Positions 40,954 through 48,173 of a DNA stretch of 61,304 nt are shown here, one piece after another. A program made the translations under genes and the position numbers. Source of the stretch: Candidatus Latescibacterota bacterium (lineage in GTDB: Bacteria > JAAXHH01); contig JAJEHX010000027.1 in NCBI GenBank assembly GCA_022823465.1, positions 1 through 61,304 of the forward strand, written 5' to 3'. The notes under the pieces are model-generated. The model saw only the letters and a program-made list of their open reading frames with translations. It made no database searches and had not been told where the DNA came from. Each line of letters starts with the position of its first letter. The stretch's first letter is position 1.

Positions 40954-41019
40954 GAAAAAGCGCCCGGTATCCGTCACGACCAGATAAAACACGGCTGATG
41001 GCCCGTGACCATGACTTGA

Positions 41020-41048
41020 AATATAGAAATCGGCCGCCCGGATGTCAA
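41020..41048 (-). promoter_or_regulatory. Predicted housekeeping promoter of the ECF sigma operon
   Basis: On the minus strand, TTGACA (41043-41048), a 17-nt spacer and TATATT (41020-41025). A second TTGACA abuts it at 41049-41054. Confidence 0.65.
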
Positions 41049-41071
41049 TGTCAACCGGTCCGTCAAACAGC

Positions 41072-41146
41072 CGTCACGCCCGGGATCGTCACGCCCTGGA
41101 CCGTCACGTCCACGACCGTCACGTCCATGACCGTCACGCCCGCATT
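41072..41146. repeat. 15-nt tandem repeat crossing the XPB helicase stop codon
   Basis: Five 15-nt units, each beginning CGTCACG(C/T)CC, at 41072, 41087, 41102, 41117 and 41132. On the minus strand each unit carries TGA; the one in the last unit (41134-41136) is the helicase stop. Confidence 0.8.
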
Positions 41147-42813
41147 TCACTCACATCGTGGATCGTATACTGGTAGCCCTGTTCCGTAAGAAACAACTGC
41201 CGGTTCACTGCATAGTCCTGGTCCAGGGTGTTCCGGGTGATGAGCGAATAGAATATGGCGGCGGAGCCGTCCACCTTGGGCCGGAGGATCCGGCCCAGGC
41301 GCTGGGCCTCCTCCTGGCGGGACCCGAAGGTGCCCGAAATCTGGATCGCCACGTTGGCGTCGGGCAGATCGATGGCGAAGTTTGCCACCTTGGACACCAC
41401 GAGACGCTTGAGTTCACCGCTCCTGAACCTGGCATACAGGTCCAGGCGGGCCTGCAGGGGCGTGCTGCCGGTGATCAGGGGAAACTCGAACAACGCGGCG
41501 ATCTGCTTGAGCTGTCTCACGTATAGTCCGATGATCAGGACCTGGTCCGAGGGGTGTTGATCCAGCAGGGCGCGGATGATCTCGGTCTTCCGGCTGTTTT
41601 CGGAGGCGATCCTGAACTTCTCCCGGCGATTGGCCACGGCGTAGGACATGCGCCGGGCTTCGGGCAGGTCGACCCGGATTTCGCGGCAGTACGCTTCGGC
41701 GATCCAGCCCTGCCGCTCGAGCAGCTTCCACGGCATGTCGTATCTGCGGGGGCCAATGAGGCTGAAGACGTCGTCCTCGCGGCCGTCTTCGCGGACCAGC
41801 GTCGCCGTCAGCCCGAGCCGCCTTCGGGCCTGTATTTCGGCCGTGTAGCGAAAGACGGGGGCCGGGAGCAAGTGAACCTCGTCGTAGATGATGAGGCCCC
41901 AGCCCTTCTGGTCGAAGAGGCCGAAATGCGCGAATTCGTCCCCCCTGCTTTTACGGTAGGTCAGAATCTGGTACGTGGCCAGCGTCACGGGACGGATCTG
42001 CTTCGTCTCGCCGGAATACTCGCCGATATGCTCTTCTGTAAGCGAGGTCTTGTCGAGCAGTTCCTCCCGCCATTGGCGCAGCGCCACCGTGTTGGCGGTC
42101 AGCACCAGGGTGTGGCATTTCAGGGCCGCCATGGCGCCGAGGGCCACGATGGTCTTGCCCGCCCCGCAGGGCAGCACGATGACCCCGTTTCCTCCCTGTG
42201 GTTCGCCGTTCATGTGGAACGCGCCGACGGCATCCGTCTGGTAATCCCGCATAGTGAAGGATTTCCGCTTACCGGAAGAAGTGCGCAGATCGATCTTCAG
42301 CGGCGCGCCTTCGACGTACCCCGCCAGGTCTTCCACGGGAAACCCGACCTTGATCAGGGCCTGCTTGATGTGGCCGCGGAACCGGTCCCCCACCTGCACC
42401 CTTCGCTCGTCCAGGGGCTGTGCGATGAACTGCTTGACCGAGGGCAGGCCGGAAACTTCCGTGATCAGGGCGGCATCGTCGGACTCGAGGATCAGCCTGC
42501 CGTCCTGCTTACGCAGCCGGAGCTGTCCGTACCGGGCAATGAAGTCGATGATCTCGCGGCGGATGTTCTGGGGTATCTCGTACTTGCTCAGGCCTTCGAG
42601 CGATTCGAGTACGCCGTCCGCATCCATGCCCGCCGAGGCGGCGTTCCACAACGACAAGGGACTCAGCCGGTATACGTGTATGTGCTCCGGGGACTTCTCC
42701 AATTCGGCAAAACGCGCCAGCGCGTCCCTGGCATCCTCATAGCGTGGATGGTCCACTTCGACCAGGATGGTCCGGTCGCTCTGTACGATCAGTGGATTCT
42801 GAAGGTCTGGCAA
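41134..42813 (-). CDS. XPB/Ssl2-type DNA repair helicase
   Basis: A 559-residue superfamily 2 helicase starting at TTG 42813 with GGGGGA 5 nt upstream. The N-terminal region (about 1-180) includes a helicase-XPB N-terminal-like domain (HIHVYRLSPLSLWNAASAG). Motif I is PCGAGKT at 215-221, motif Ia LVLTANTVALRQW, motif II DEVH at 311-314, motif III GLTAT, and motif VI QEEAQRLGRILRPK. The length and the DEVH box match bacterial XPB. In eukaryotes XPB opens DNA in repair and transcription; the bacterial role is less clear. It follows the GT9 gene by 18 nt, last in a purD-tsaC-GT9-XPB run. Confidence 0.92.
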   Translation of the reverse strand: MPDLQNPLIVQSDRTILVEVDHPRYEDARDALARFAELEKSPEHIHVYRLSPLSLWNAASAGMDADGVLESLEGLSKYEIPQNIRREIIDFIARYGQLRLRKQDGRLILESDDAALITEVSGLPSVKQFIAQPLDERRVQVGDRFRGHIKQALIKVGFPVEDLAGYVEGAPLKIDLRTSSGKRKSFTMRDYQTDAVGAFHMNGEPQGGNGVIVLPCGAGKTIVALGAMAALKCHTLVLTANTVALRQWREELLDKTSLTEEHIGEYSGETKQIRPVTLATYQILTYRKSRGDEFAHFGLFDQKGWGLIIYDEVHLLPAPVFRYTAEIQARRRLGLTATLVREDGREDDVFSLIGPRRYDMPWKLLERQGWIAEAYCREIRVDLPEARRMSYAVANRREKFRIASENSRKTEIIRALLDQHPSDQVLIIGLYVRQLKQIAALFEFPLITGSTPLQARLDLYARFRSGELKRLVVSKVANFAIDLPDANVAIQISGTFGSRQEEAQRLGRILRPKVDGSAAIFYSLITRNTLDQDYAVNRQLFLTEQGYQYTIHDVSEMRA

Positions 42814-42831
42814 GAAAGTCCCCCGTGTTGT

Positions 42832-43929
42832 TCAGTCCTTTACGGCCGAATCCCGTCCGCCCGTACTCTCCGGGATACCGGCCGCCTCGGGATGTATGGC
42901 CAGCAGCCGGCCGCGAACGGCCTCGTATACGTCGTTTGTGGAGATGCGCTCCATGCAGTCGAAGTGTGGACAGGCGTTCCCGATGCACCGGTGCCTGGCC
43001 GGGCAGTCCGGCACGGCCGGCAACAGGACATCATGATCTCCGCCAAAGGGCCCCCAGCGTACCGGACTGCACGGTTTTATGGGGCAGAACAGCGCTACGG
43101 TGGACGTGCCCACGGCCGCGGCAACATGCATAGGACCGGTACTGTTCGTGACGCAGAGCGAGGAGGCCAGCAGCAGCGCCGCCAGTTCCTTTATGTCGAG
43201 TTCTCCCGCGACCCGTATGACCGACTCCGGCAGCGAACCGGCGACCCGGCCGACCAGGTCCCGTTCATCGGCCGACCCCGTCACGACTACGCGGACTCCG
43301 TTCCGGGAAAGCCGCGCCGCCAGTTCCGCGAAACAGCCTTCGGGCCAGTTCCTTGCCGACCCGCCGCTTCCGGGATGCAGCAGGACCAGCGGATCCTCCG
43401 GCAGCACGCGCCACTGGCGCAGGCGACGCGCCACGGCGCGCCTGGCCGCTTCGGGTACGTGGATCTCCGGGGCGGCTTCACCCGCCTGGCCGAAGAGCGC
43501 GCGCGCCAGGGACAGATTGTATTCCACTTCGTGCCTGCGCGCATCCCGCCGGTGTTCGTATACCCTGCGGTTGAATAGAAATCCGTATGCCCTGTAGCCC
43601 GTTCCTATTCTTACCGGGATACCGGCGAGGCGGCAGGCCAGGGCCAGCCTTGTCGTGGGATGCAGGACCAGGACCGCGTCGAACCGCCTCTCGCGCAGGT
43701 CGCGGACCAGACGAAGGAACCCTCCAGAACCTCCGTGCCGTTCCGAGCGCTCGTCGACGATAATCTCGTCCAGGGCCGGATGCCCCTCGATTGCGCCGGC
43801 GGCGTAGGGGGATACGAGCGCCGCGATGTGGGAGTCGGGGGCCTGTTCCCGCAACACGGCAAGCACGGGCGTGGAAAGCAGCACGTCACCGATACGGTCC
43901 GTTCGAATGACAAGTATCCGCATCGCCAT
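42832..43929 (-). CDS. Glycosyltransferase family 9 (LPS heptosyltransferase-like)
   Basis: A GT-B protein of about 365 residues; ATG 43929 follows GGGGAG by 5 nt, and the frame extends a little further upstream into a duplicated segment. Landmarks are ILVIRTDRIGDVLLSTPVLAVLREQAPD, PVRIGTGYRAYGFLFNRRVYEHR, LVLLHPGSGGSARNWP (nucleotide-sugar site), VTGSADERDLVGRVAG and the acceptor/donor block LCVTNSTGPMHVAAAVGTSTVALFCPIKPCSPVRWGP. Members add heptose to the lipid A-core or similar acceptors, which supports a Gram-negative outer membrane. A CPHFDC segment near the C terminus is also usual. Neighbouring genes do not encode other LPS steps. Confidence 0.9.
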   Translation of the reverse strand: MAMRILVIRTDRIGDVLLSTPVLAVLREQAPDSHIAALVSPYAAGAIEGHPALDEIIVDERSERHGGSGGFLRLVRDLRERRFDAVLVLHPTTRLALACRLAGIPVRIGTGYRAYGFLFNRRVYEHRRDARRHEVEYNLSLARALFGQAGEAAPEIHVPEAARRAVARRLRQWRVLPEDPLVLLHPGSGGSARNWPEGCFAELAARLSRNGVRVVVTGSADERDLVGRVAGSLPESVIRVAGELDIKELAALLLASSLCVTNSTGPMHVAAAVGTSTVALFCPIKPCSPVRWGPFGGDHDVLLPAVPDCPARHRCIGNACPHFDCMERISTNDVYEAVRGRLLAIHPEAAGIPESTGGRDSAVKD

Positions 43930-43951
43930 CTGTTCTCCCCGGCCGGATTCA

Positions 43952-44068
43952 CCCGGCACCGCTCAATGGCGCCAGACGTCCGTGACACGGCCATAGGGTG
44001 TGCACCCCTCCCGGCACCGCTCACTGGCGCCAGGCGTCCGCGACACGGTCATAGGGCGTACACCCCGC
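43952..44068. repeat. 58-nt tandem duplication of the tsaC 3' end
   Basis: Two copies (43952-44009/10 and 44010-44068) with period 58 nt and roughly 85% identity, both starting CCCGGCACCGCTCA. The upstream-read copy encodes the last 15 or so TsaC codons and its stop; the other lies between tsaC and the GT9 gene. Confidence 0.85.
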
Positions 44069-44653
44069 CCGGATGAGCCGCGGGGTCCCGGTAGATACGT
44101 CCACGACCGTTGAAGGCTGGTCCGAAGGCGAACGGCCTCCGTCGAGGATCAGATCTACCCCGTCGCCCAGCTGGACGGCCACGTCCTCCGCCGTAAGGGG
44201 CTCCGGCTCACCGGAGCGGTTGGCGCTGGGCGCCGTAACGGGTCCCCCCACCGCCCGGCAGAGCGTACCGGCAATCGCGGCGCCACTGTGCCTGACTCCG
44301 ATCGTGGTGCCCTCGCCCAACAGTTCCCGGGGCACATTCTCCAGGGCGGGAAGGACCAGCGTCAGCGGTCCGGGCCAGCAGGCGTCCATCAACGCATGGA
44401 CACGGCTGGGGATGCACCTGACCAGGCGGTCCAGGTCCTGCCTGTCGGAAACGAGTACCAGGATCGGCTTCGATTCAGGCCGCCCCTTGGCCTCGTAAAT
44501 CCGCCGAATAGCTGCGGGATTGGTTCCATCCGCGCCGATACCATAGACCGTCTCGGTAGGAAAGGCCACAAGGCCTCCGTCCCGGATAATGTCCGCCGCC
44601 GCCTGGAGTATGGTCTCGTCCGGGCGGACCGGATCGATGGCAATTACCTTCAT
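44021..44653 (-). CDS. tsaC: L-threonylcarbamoyladenylate synthase (TsaC/YrdC/Sua5)
   Basis: A 210-residue protein of the YrdC fold that makes threonylcarbamoyl-AMP from threonine, bicarbonate and ATP for the t6A37 modification of ANN-decoding tRNAs. Visible motifs: GGLVAFPTETVYGIGADGTNPAAIRRIYEAKGRPESKPILVLV (the KxR...SxN-type active-site region), ACWPGPLTLVLPA, TIGVRHSGAAIAGTLCRAVGGPVTAPSANRSGEPEPLTAEDVAVQLGDGVDLILDGG and STVVDVSTGTPRLIRAG. It has no C-terminal Sua5 extension. Its final codons are duplicated downstream. Confidence 0.95.
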   Translation of the reverse strand: MKVIAIDPVRPDETILQAAADIIRDGGLVAFPTETVYGIGADGTNPAAIRRIYEAKGRPESKPILVLVSDRQDLDRLVRCIPSRVHALMDACWPGPLTLVLPALENVPRELLGEGTTIGVRHSGAAIAGTLCRAVGGPVTAPSANRSGEPEPLTAEDVAVQLGDGVDLILDGGRSPSDQPSTVVDVSTGTPRLIRAGCTPYDRVADAWRQ

Positions 44654-44668
44654 GTGCTCTACCCCACT

Positions 44669-44731
44669 GGCGGACCAGGCAGGCCAGGCGGACCGGGCGA
44701 GCCAGGCGGGTCAGGCGGGTCAGGCGGGTCA
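44669..44731. repeat. 9-nt tandem array crossing the purD stop codon
   Basis: Seven 9-nt units from GGCGGACCA to three identical GGCGGGTCA copies. The purD stop is the TCA (44729-44731) of the last unit. On the minus strand the core is GCCTGACCC, close to the array at 34.9 kb. Confidence 0.85.
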
Positions 44732-46006
44732 GACTATCCTGCGCAGGCCCTTCTCGCCGATGTCCCCGCGGAAATAACGGTTGTCAAAACGTATCCGGTC
44801 CACCGCCTCGTAAGCCCGGTCGATGGAACCCCGGAGGTCGTCGGCCAGGGCCGTCACGCCCAGGACCCGCCCGCCGTGGGTTACCGGTCTCCCGTCCTGC
44901 ATGGCCGTCCCGGCATGGAAGGCGATGACATCGTCCATGGCGTCCAGCGCTTCCAGGCCATGGATCTCCTTGCCGTCCTCGTATGAACCGGGATATCCGC
45001 CCGAGGCCACCACGACGCAGGTAGCGGCCTTGCGCTTCCAGGACAGGGGCCTGGAGGGCAGTCTGCCCTCGCTGATACCATAGGCCAGTTCCGCGAAGTC
45101 GTCTTCCATAAGGGGAAGAATGACCTGGGCCTCGGGATCGCCGAACCGGCTGTTGAATTCGACGACCATCGGTCCCTCGGAGGTCATCATGAGACCGCAG
45201 TACAACACCCCCCGGAAAGGCCGGCCGCGTTTCTTCATGCCGCGGACCGCCGGTTCGATGATACGATGCCGGATGTCCCTCAACGTGCTGTCATCAATGA
45301 GCGGCGCCGGCGCGTAAGCGCCCATGCCCCCGGTATTCGGCCCCGTATCGCCTTCGTAGATGGGCTTGTGATCCTGAGAAGGGACCAGCGTCATGACCCC
45401 TTCGCCGTCGGTAATCGCGAATACGGAGGCCTCTTCGCCCTCCATGAAGGCCTCTATGACCACGTTTTGACCGGCATCGCCGAAAAGCCTGTCGGTCATC
45501 ACGTCATCAAGCGCACGCATGGCTTCCTCAACGGAATGACATACCAGGACGCCCTTGCCCGCCGCCAGTCCATCCGCCTTGACGACGATCGGCGCGCCCA
45601 ATTCGTTTACGTAAGCGCGCGCGGGTTCCAATTCTGAAAACACGGCGAAGGCGGCCGTGGGAATGCCTTCTTCCCGCATCATCTCTTTGGAGAATACCTT
45701 GCTCCATTCGATTTCGGCGGCCGCCCGGGTCGGGCCAAAGGCCCTGATGCCCAGGCTTTCCACGGCGTCCACCACCCCGGCTTCCAACGCGCCGTCCGGG
45801 CCGACCACCACCAGATCCACGCCGTTGTCACGGGCGAAACGGGCGATCCCGTCCGCATCTTCCGGTGCGATGGAAACGCATGTTCCGAGGGCGGCTATAC
45901 CTGGATTGCCCGGCGCAGCGTACATATTTTCCACGAGGGGCGATCGCCGGAGCGCCCAGGCCAGCGTGTGTTCTCTACCTCCCTTGCCAACGACAAGTAC
46001 GTTCAT
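44729..46006 (-). CDS. purD: Phosphoribosylamine-glycine ligase (GAR synthetase)
   Basis: A 425-residue ATP-grasp enzyme that joins 5-phosphoribosylamine and glycine in step two of purine synthesis. It begins MNVLVVGKGGREHTLAWALRRSP (usual N-domain; the common GSGGREHA reads GKGGREHT here). It contains GPDGALEAGVVDAVESLGIRAFGPTRAAAEIEWSKVFSKEMM, PIVVKADGLAAGKGVLV (ATP site), SQDHKPIYEGDTGPNTGGMGAYAPAPL and VVEFNSRFGDPEAQVILPLM. The start ATG follows GGAG by 5 nt. First gene of the minus-strand run ending with the XPB helicase; a 9-nt repeat follows its stop. Confidence 0.96.
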   Translation of the reverse strand: MNVLVVGKGGREHTLAWALRRSPLVENMYAAPGNPGIAALGTCVSIAPEDADGIARFARDNGVDLVVVGPDGALEAGVVDAVESLGIRAFGPTRAAAEIEWSKVFSKEMMREEGIPTAAFAVFSELEPARAYVNELGAPIVVKADGLAAGKGVLVCHSVEEAMRALDDVMTDRLFGDAGQNVVIEAFMEGEEASVFAITDGEGVMTLVPSQDHKPIYEGDTGPNTGGMGAYAPAPLIDDSTLRDIRHRIIEPAVRGMKKRGRPFRGVLYCGLMMTSEGPMVVEFNSRFGDPEAQVILPLMEDDFAELAYGISEGRLPSRPLSWKRKAATCVVVASGGYPGSYEDGKEIHGLEALDAMDDVIAFHAGTAMQDGRPVTHGGRVLGVTALADDLRGSIDRAYEAVDRIRFDNRYFRGDIGEKGLRRIV

Positions 46007-46122
46007 GAGGTCTCCGGATTACATGGCCGCGCCCAGATCAAGCCGGTATGCCGATGCAATCCGGTGCCGGCGAAGTGGCGATGATCAGTTCGCATTCGGT
46101 TGGCGTTCGCTCAGACGAACGG

Positions 46123-46148
46123 TGAAACCTTTGAAAGAACCGGGCGTC
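46123..46148 (+). promoter_or_regulatory. Candidate ECF-type promoter upstream of the S41 protease operon
   Basis: TGAAAC (46123-46128), a 16-nt spacer and CGTC (46145-46148). It has the same architecture as the site upstream of the ECF sigma gene. Confidence 0.4.
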
Positions 46149-46325
46149 CATACTGTATGTAAACCAGATGTGCCGACGGAACCGGGATGCTCAAAAAGAC
46201 CGGATGAAATCGAAACCGGGCACCTGGTTTGTGATGATCTACGAGATCGGAAAAAATAATGAAATACGGGAGAAGTGTCAAGGCGGGAACCGAGAAACCA
46301 CCGCGGCGTAATTCCCCGAAAACCA

Positions 46326-46356
46326 TTGACATAAAACGTTGTCGCGTTGTTATTAC
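46326..46356 (+). promoter_or_regulatory. Predicted sigma-70 promoter of the S41 protease operon
   Basis: TTGACA (46326-46331), a long 19-nt spacer and TATTAC (46351-46356) preceded by TG (extended -10). Confidence 0.5.
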
Positions 46357-46484
46357 GTAGGTGTTTTCGATTACAGTAAACGACTTCCCCTTACCATTCC
46401 TCCGGTAAGACGATTCCGGTGCGAACCCGGGTGCGAGTCCGATTGTATTCCGGACGGAAGACTGGGATGAAGGAGCCTGGCCAT

Positions 46485-48107
46485 ATGTCGACTTTGAGGA
46501 AACCGAAATTCGTCATCCTGCTTGTCTTTGTCGCGGTCGGTTCGTTCCTGCTGGGAACTGCGGCCAACAGGACGATATACGCGGCGGACAACATCTTCTC
46601 CAGCACCAAGCTGCTGATGGGCGTGCTCAACCTGGTCAACGACAACTACGTGGAGGAAGTACAGCCAGGCGAGTTGATCTACGCCGCGATCGACGGCATG
46701 CTCGAGGTGCTTGATCCGCATTCCAGTTTCCTGAGCAAGGAAAGCTTTGCCGAAATGGGAGAGCGCTTCAGCGGAAAGTTCTACGGAATCGGTATCGAAT
46801 TCGACGTCCTGGATGGATTCCTGTACGTGATTTCCGTGATCGACGGATCGCCGTCGGAGGCTGTCGGACTGCAGTCCGGAGATCGTATCGTCCGGATCGA
46901 CGGGGAATCCGCGATCGGCATAAAGCACGATGAAGTAAGGCAGAAGCTCCGGGGGGAGAAAGGGACCAGGGTGGACGTAACCATCGATCGGACCGGTGTC
47001 GACGAGCGGTTCGACGTAACGATCACCCGCGACCGCATTCCCATACGCAGCGTGCGGACCGCTATAATGCTGGAAGACCATACGGGCTATATCCAGTTGA
47101 TCCGGTTCGCAAAAACCACTTCCCGTGAACTGGAGACCGCGCTGGACAAGCTTCAGCAGGATGGCATGGAGCGGCTGATTCTCGATCTGAGGGGCAATTC
47201 GGGCGGTTATCTGGACCAGGCGGTGGAGGTCTCGAGCAAGTTCATTCCCGAAGGCCAGGTTATCGTTAAGACCATGGGCAGGAACAGGAGCTCGAACCAG
47301 ACGTTCAAATCGCTGAGCGGAGTGAACCACCGCGGCATGCCTCTGGTGATACTACTGGACCACCGCTCTGCCTCGGCATCCGAAATCGTTGCCGGCGCGG
47401 TTCAGGACTGGGACCGGGGCGTGATTGCCGGAACCCGCAGCTTTGGCAAGGGCCTTGTGCAGACCCTCTTCGCGGAGCCGCACCTGACGGACGGGTCCGC
47501 GCTTAAACTCACGACGGCCCGGTATTACACGCCGAGCGGACGCATGATCCAGCGAGACTATAAAAACAAGTCCTTCGAGGAGTATATCGAAGGGTCTTTC
47601 ACCGAATCCGGCGAGGCGTTGCAAGACGAGGAAGAAGCATCGGGAGCGGAACGCCCGGTATTCACCACCGCCGGGGGGCGCGCGGTCTATGGAGACGGCG
47701 GCATATCTCCCGACGTGCTGCTCAAGACGCCGAAACGCAAGTATCCCTTCGTAATCGGCAAGTACCGGGGCTGGGTACCCTTCGACCGGGCCTGTTTCGA
47801 ATTCGCGAACTCCTACGGCGTGAGCCGGCAGGACCTCCGGGATGACTTCGATACCTTCCTGAAGGAGTTCGAAATCGACGAAGCCATGCTGGAAGCGTTC
47901 AAGATCCAGGTCCGGGATTCAGGCCTGTCTTTCACAGAAGACGAGTTCAATGAGGATCTGGACGTCATCGCGCTTCAGCTGAAGCGGTCTCTTGCCCGAA
48001 ATCTCTGGGGCGACGAGGAAGCCAGCCGCGTGGCCGCGTCCGGAGACGAACAGCTTCAGCAGGCCATGCAGCTGTTTTACTCCCACGAGATGCTGGTGCA
48101 GCAGTAA
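46485..48107 (+). CDS. S41 family C-terminal processing protease (CtpA/Prc-like)
   Basis: About 540 residues from ATG 46485 (MSTLRKPKF), preceded by GGAG at 9 nt; the frame is open from 46419. A signal anchor (KFVILLVFVAVGSFLLGTAA) leads to the periplasm. A PDZ domain follows (YGIGIEFDVLDGFLYVISVIDGSPSEAVGLQSGDRIVRIDGESAIG). The S41 core has MERLILDLRGNSGGYLDQAV, the Ser-containing LLDHRSASASEIVAGAVQDW and the catalytic-Lys block AGTRSFGKGLVQ. About 150 residues follow the core, longer than minimal CtpA. It trims periplasmic or lipoprotein C termini. It opens an operon with the DUF4175, TPR and Mpl genes. Confidence 0.92.
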   Translation: MSTLRKPKFVILLVFVAVGSFLLGTAANRTIYAADNIFSSTKLLMGVLNLVNDNYVEEVQPGELIYAAIDGMLEVLDPHSSFLSKESFAEMGERFSGKFYGIGIEFDVLDGFLYVISVIDGSPSEAVGLQSGDRIVRIDGESAIGIKHDEVRQKLRGEKGTRVDVTIDRTGVDERFDVTITRDRIPIRSVRTAIMLEDHTGYIQLIRFAKTTSRELETALDKLQQDGMERLILDLRGNSGGYLDQAVEVSSKFIPEGQVIVKTMGRNRSSNQTFKSLSGVNHRGMPLVILLDHRSASASEIVAGAVQDWDRGVIAGTRSFGKGLVQTLFAEPHLTDGSALKLTTARYYTPSGRMIQRDYKNKSFEEYIEGSFTESGEALQDEEEASGAERPVFTTAGGRAVYGDGGISPDVLLKTPKRKYPFVIGKYRGWVPFDRACFEFANSYGVSRQDLRDDFDTFLKEFEIDEAMLEAFKIQVRDSGLSFTEDEFNEDLDVIALQLKRSLARNLWGDEEASRVAASGDEQLQQAMQLFYSHEMLVQQ

Positions 48108-48173
48108 CCTGTTTCGACGGGGATACCGATCCGCATATCACCCTGGCGGGCCTGAGCACACCAAGGACTGACC

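Larger units (their letters stand above)
46007..46484. other. Divergent regulatory region between purD and the S41 protease operon
   Basis: About 478 nt with no convincing gene; the small frames have no supported start. It contains an ECF-type motif (46123-46148) and a housekeeping promoter (46326-46356), both pointing to the protease gene, leaving a leader of at least 120 nt. I found no recognisable riboswitch. Confidence 0.5.

Noticed and set aside
41072-41146. CRISPR-like array
   Set aside because: Units are contiguous 15-nt repeats without spacers and no cas genes are present.
41554-43578. Long plus-strand frame (674 codons) opposite XPB and the GT9 gene
   Set aside because: No family motifs; explained as the complementary frame of two conserved genes.
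46111-46332. Small minus-strand frame of 73 codons between purD and the S41 gene
   Set aside because: No ribosome site or recognisable features; overlaps the predicted promoter region.
46381-46484. Possible riboswitch in the leader of the S41 protease gene
   Set aside because: The G/C-rich inverted pieces do not match the conserved cores of cobalamin, FMN or other riboswitches I could recall.
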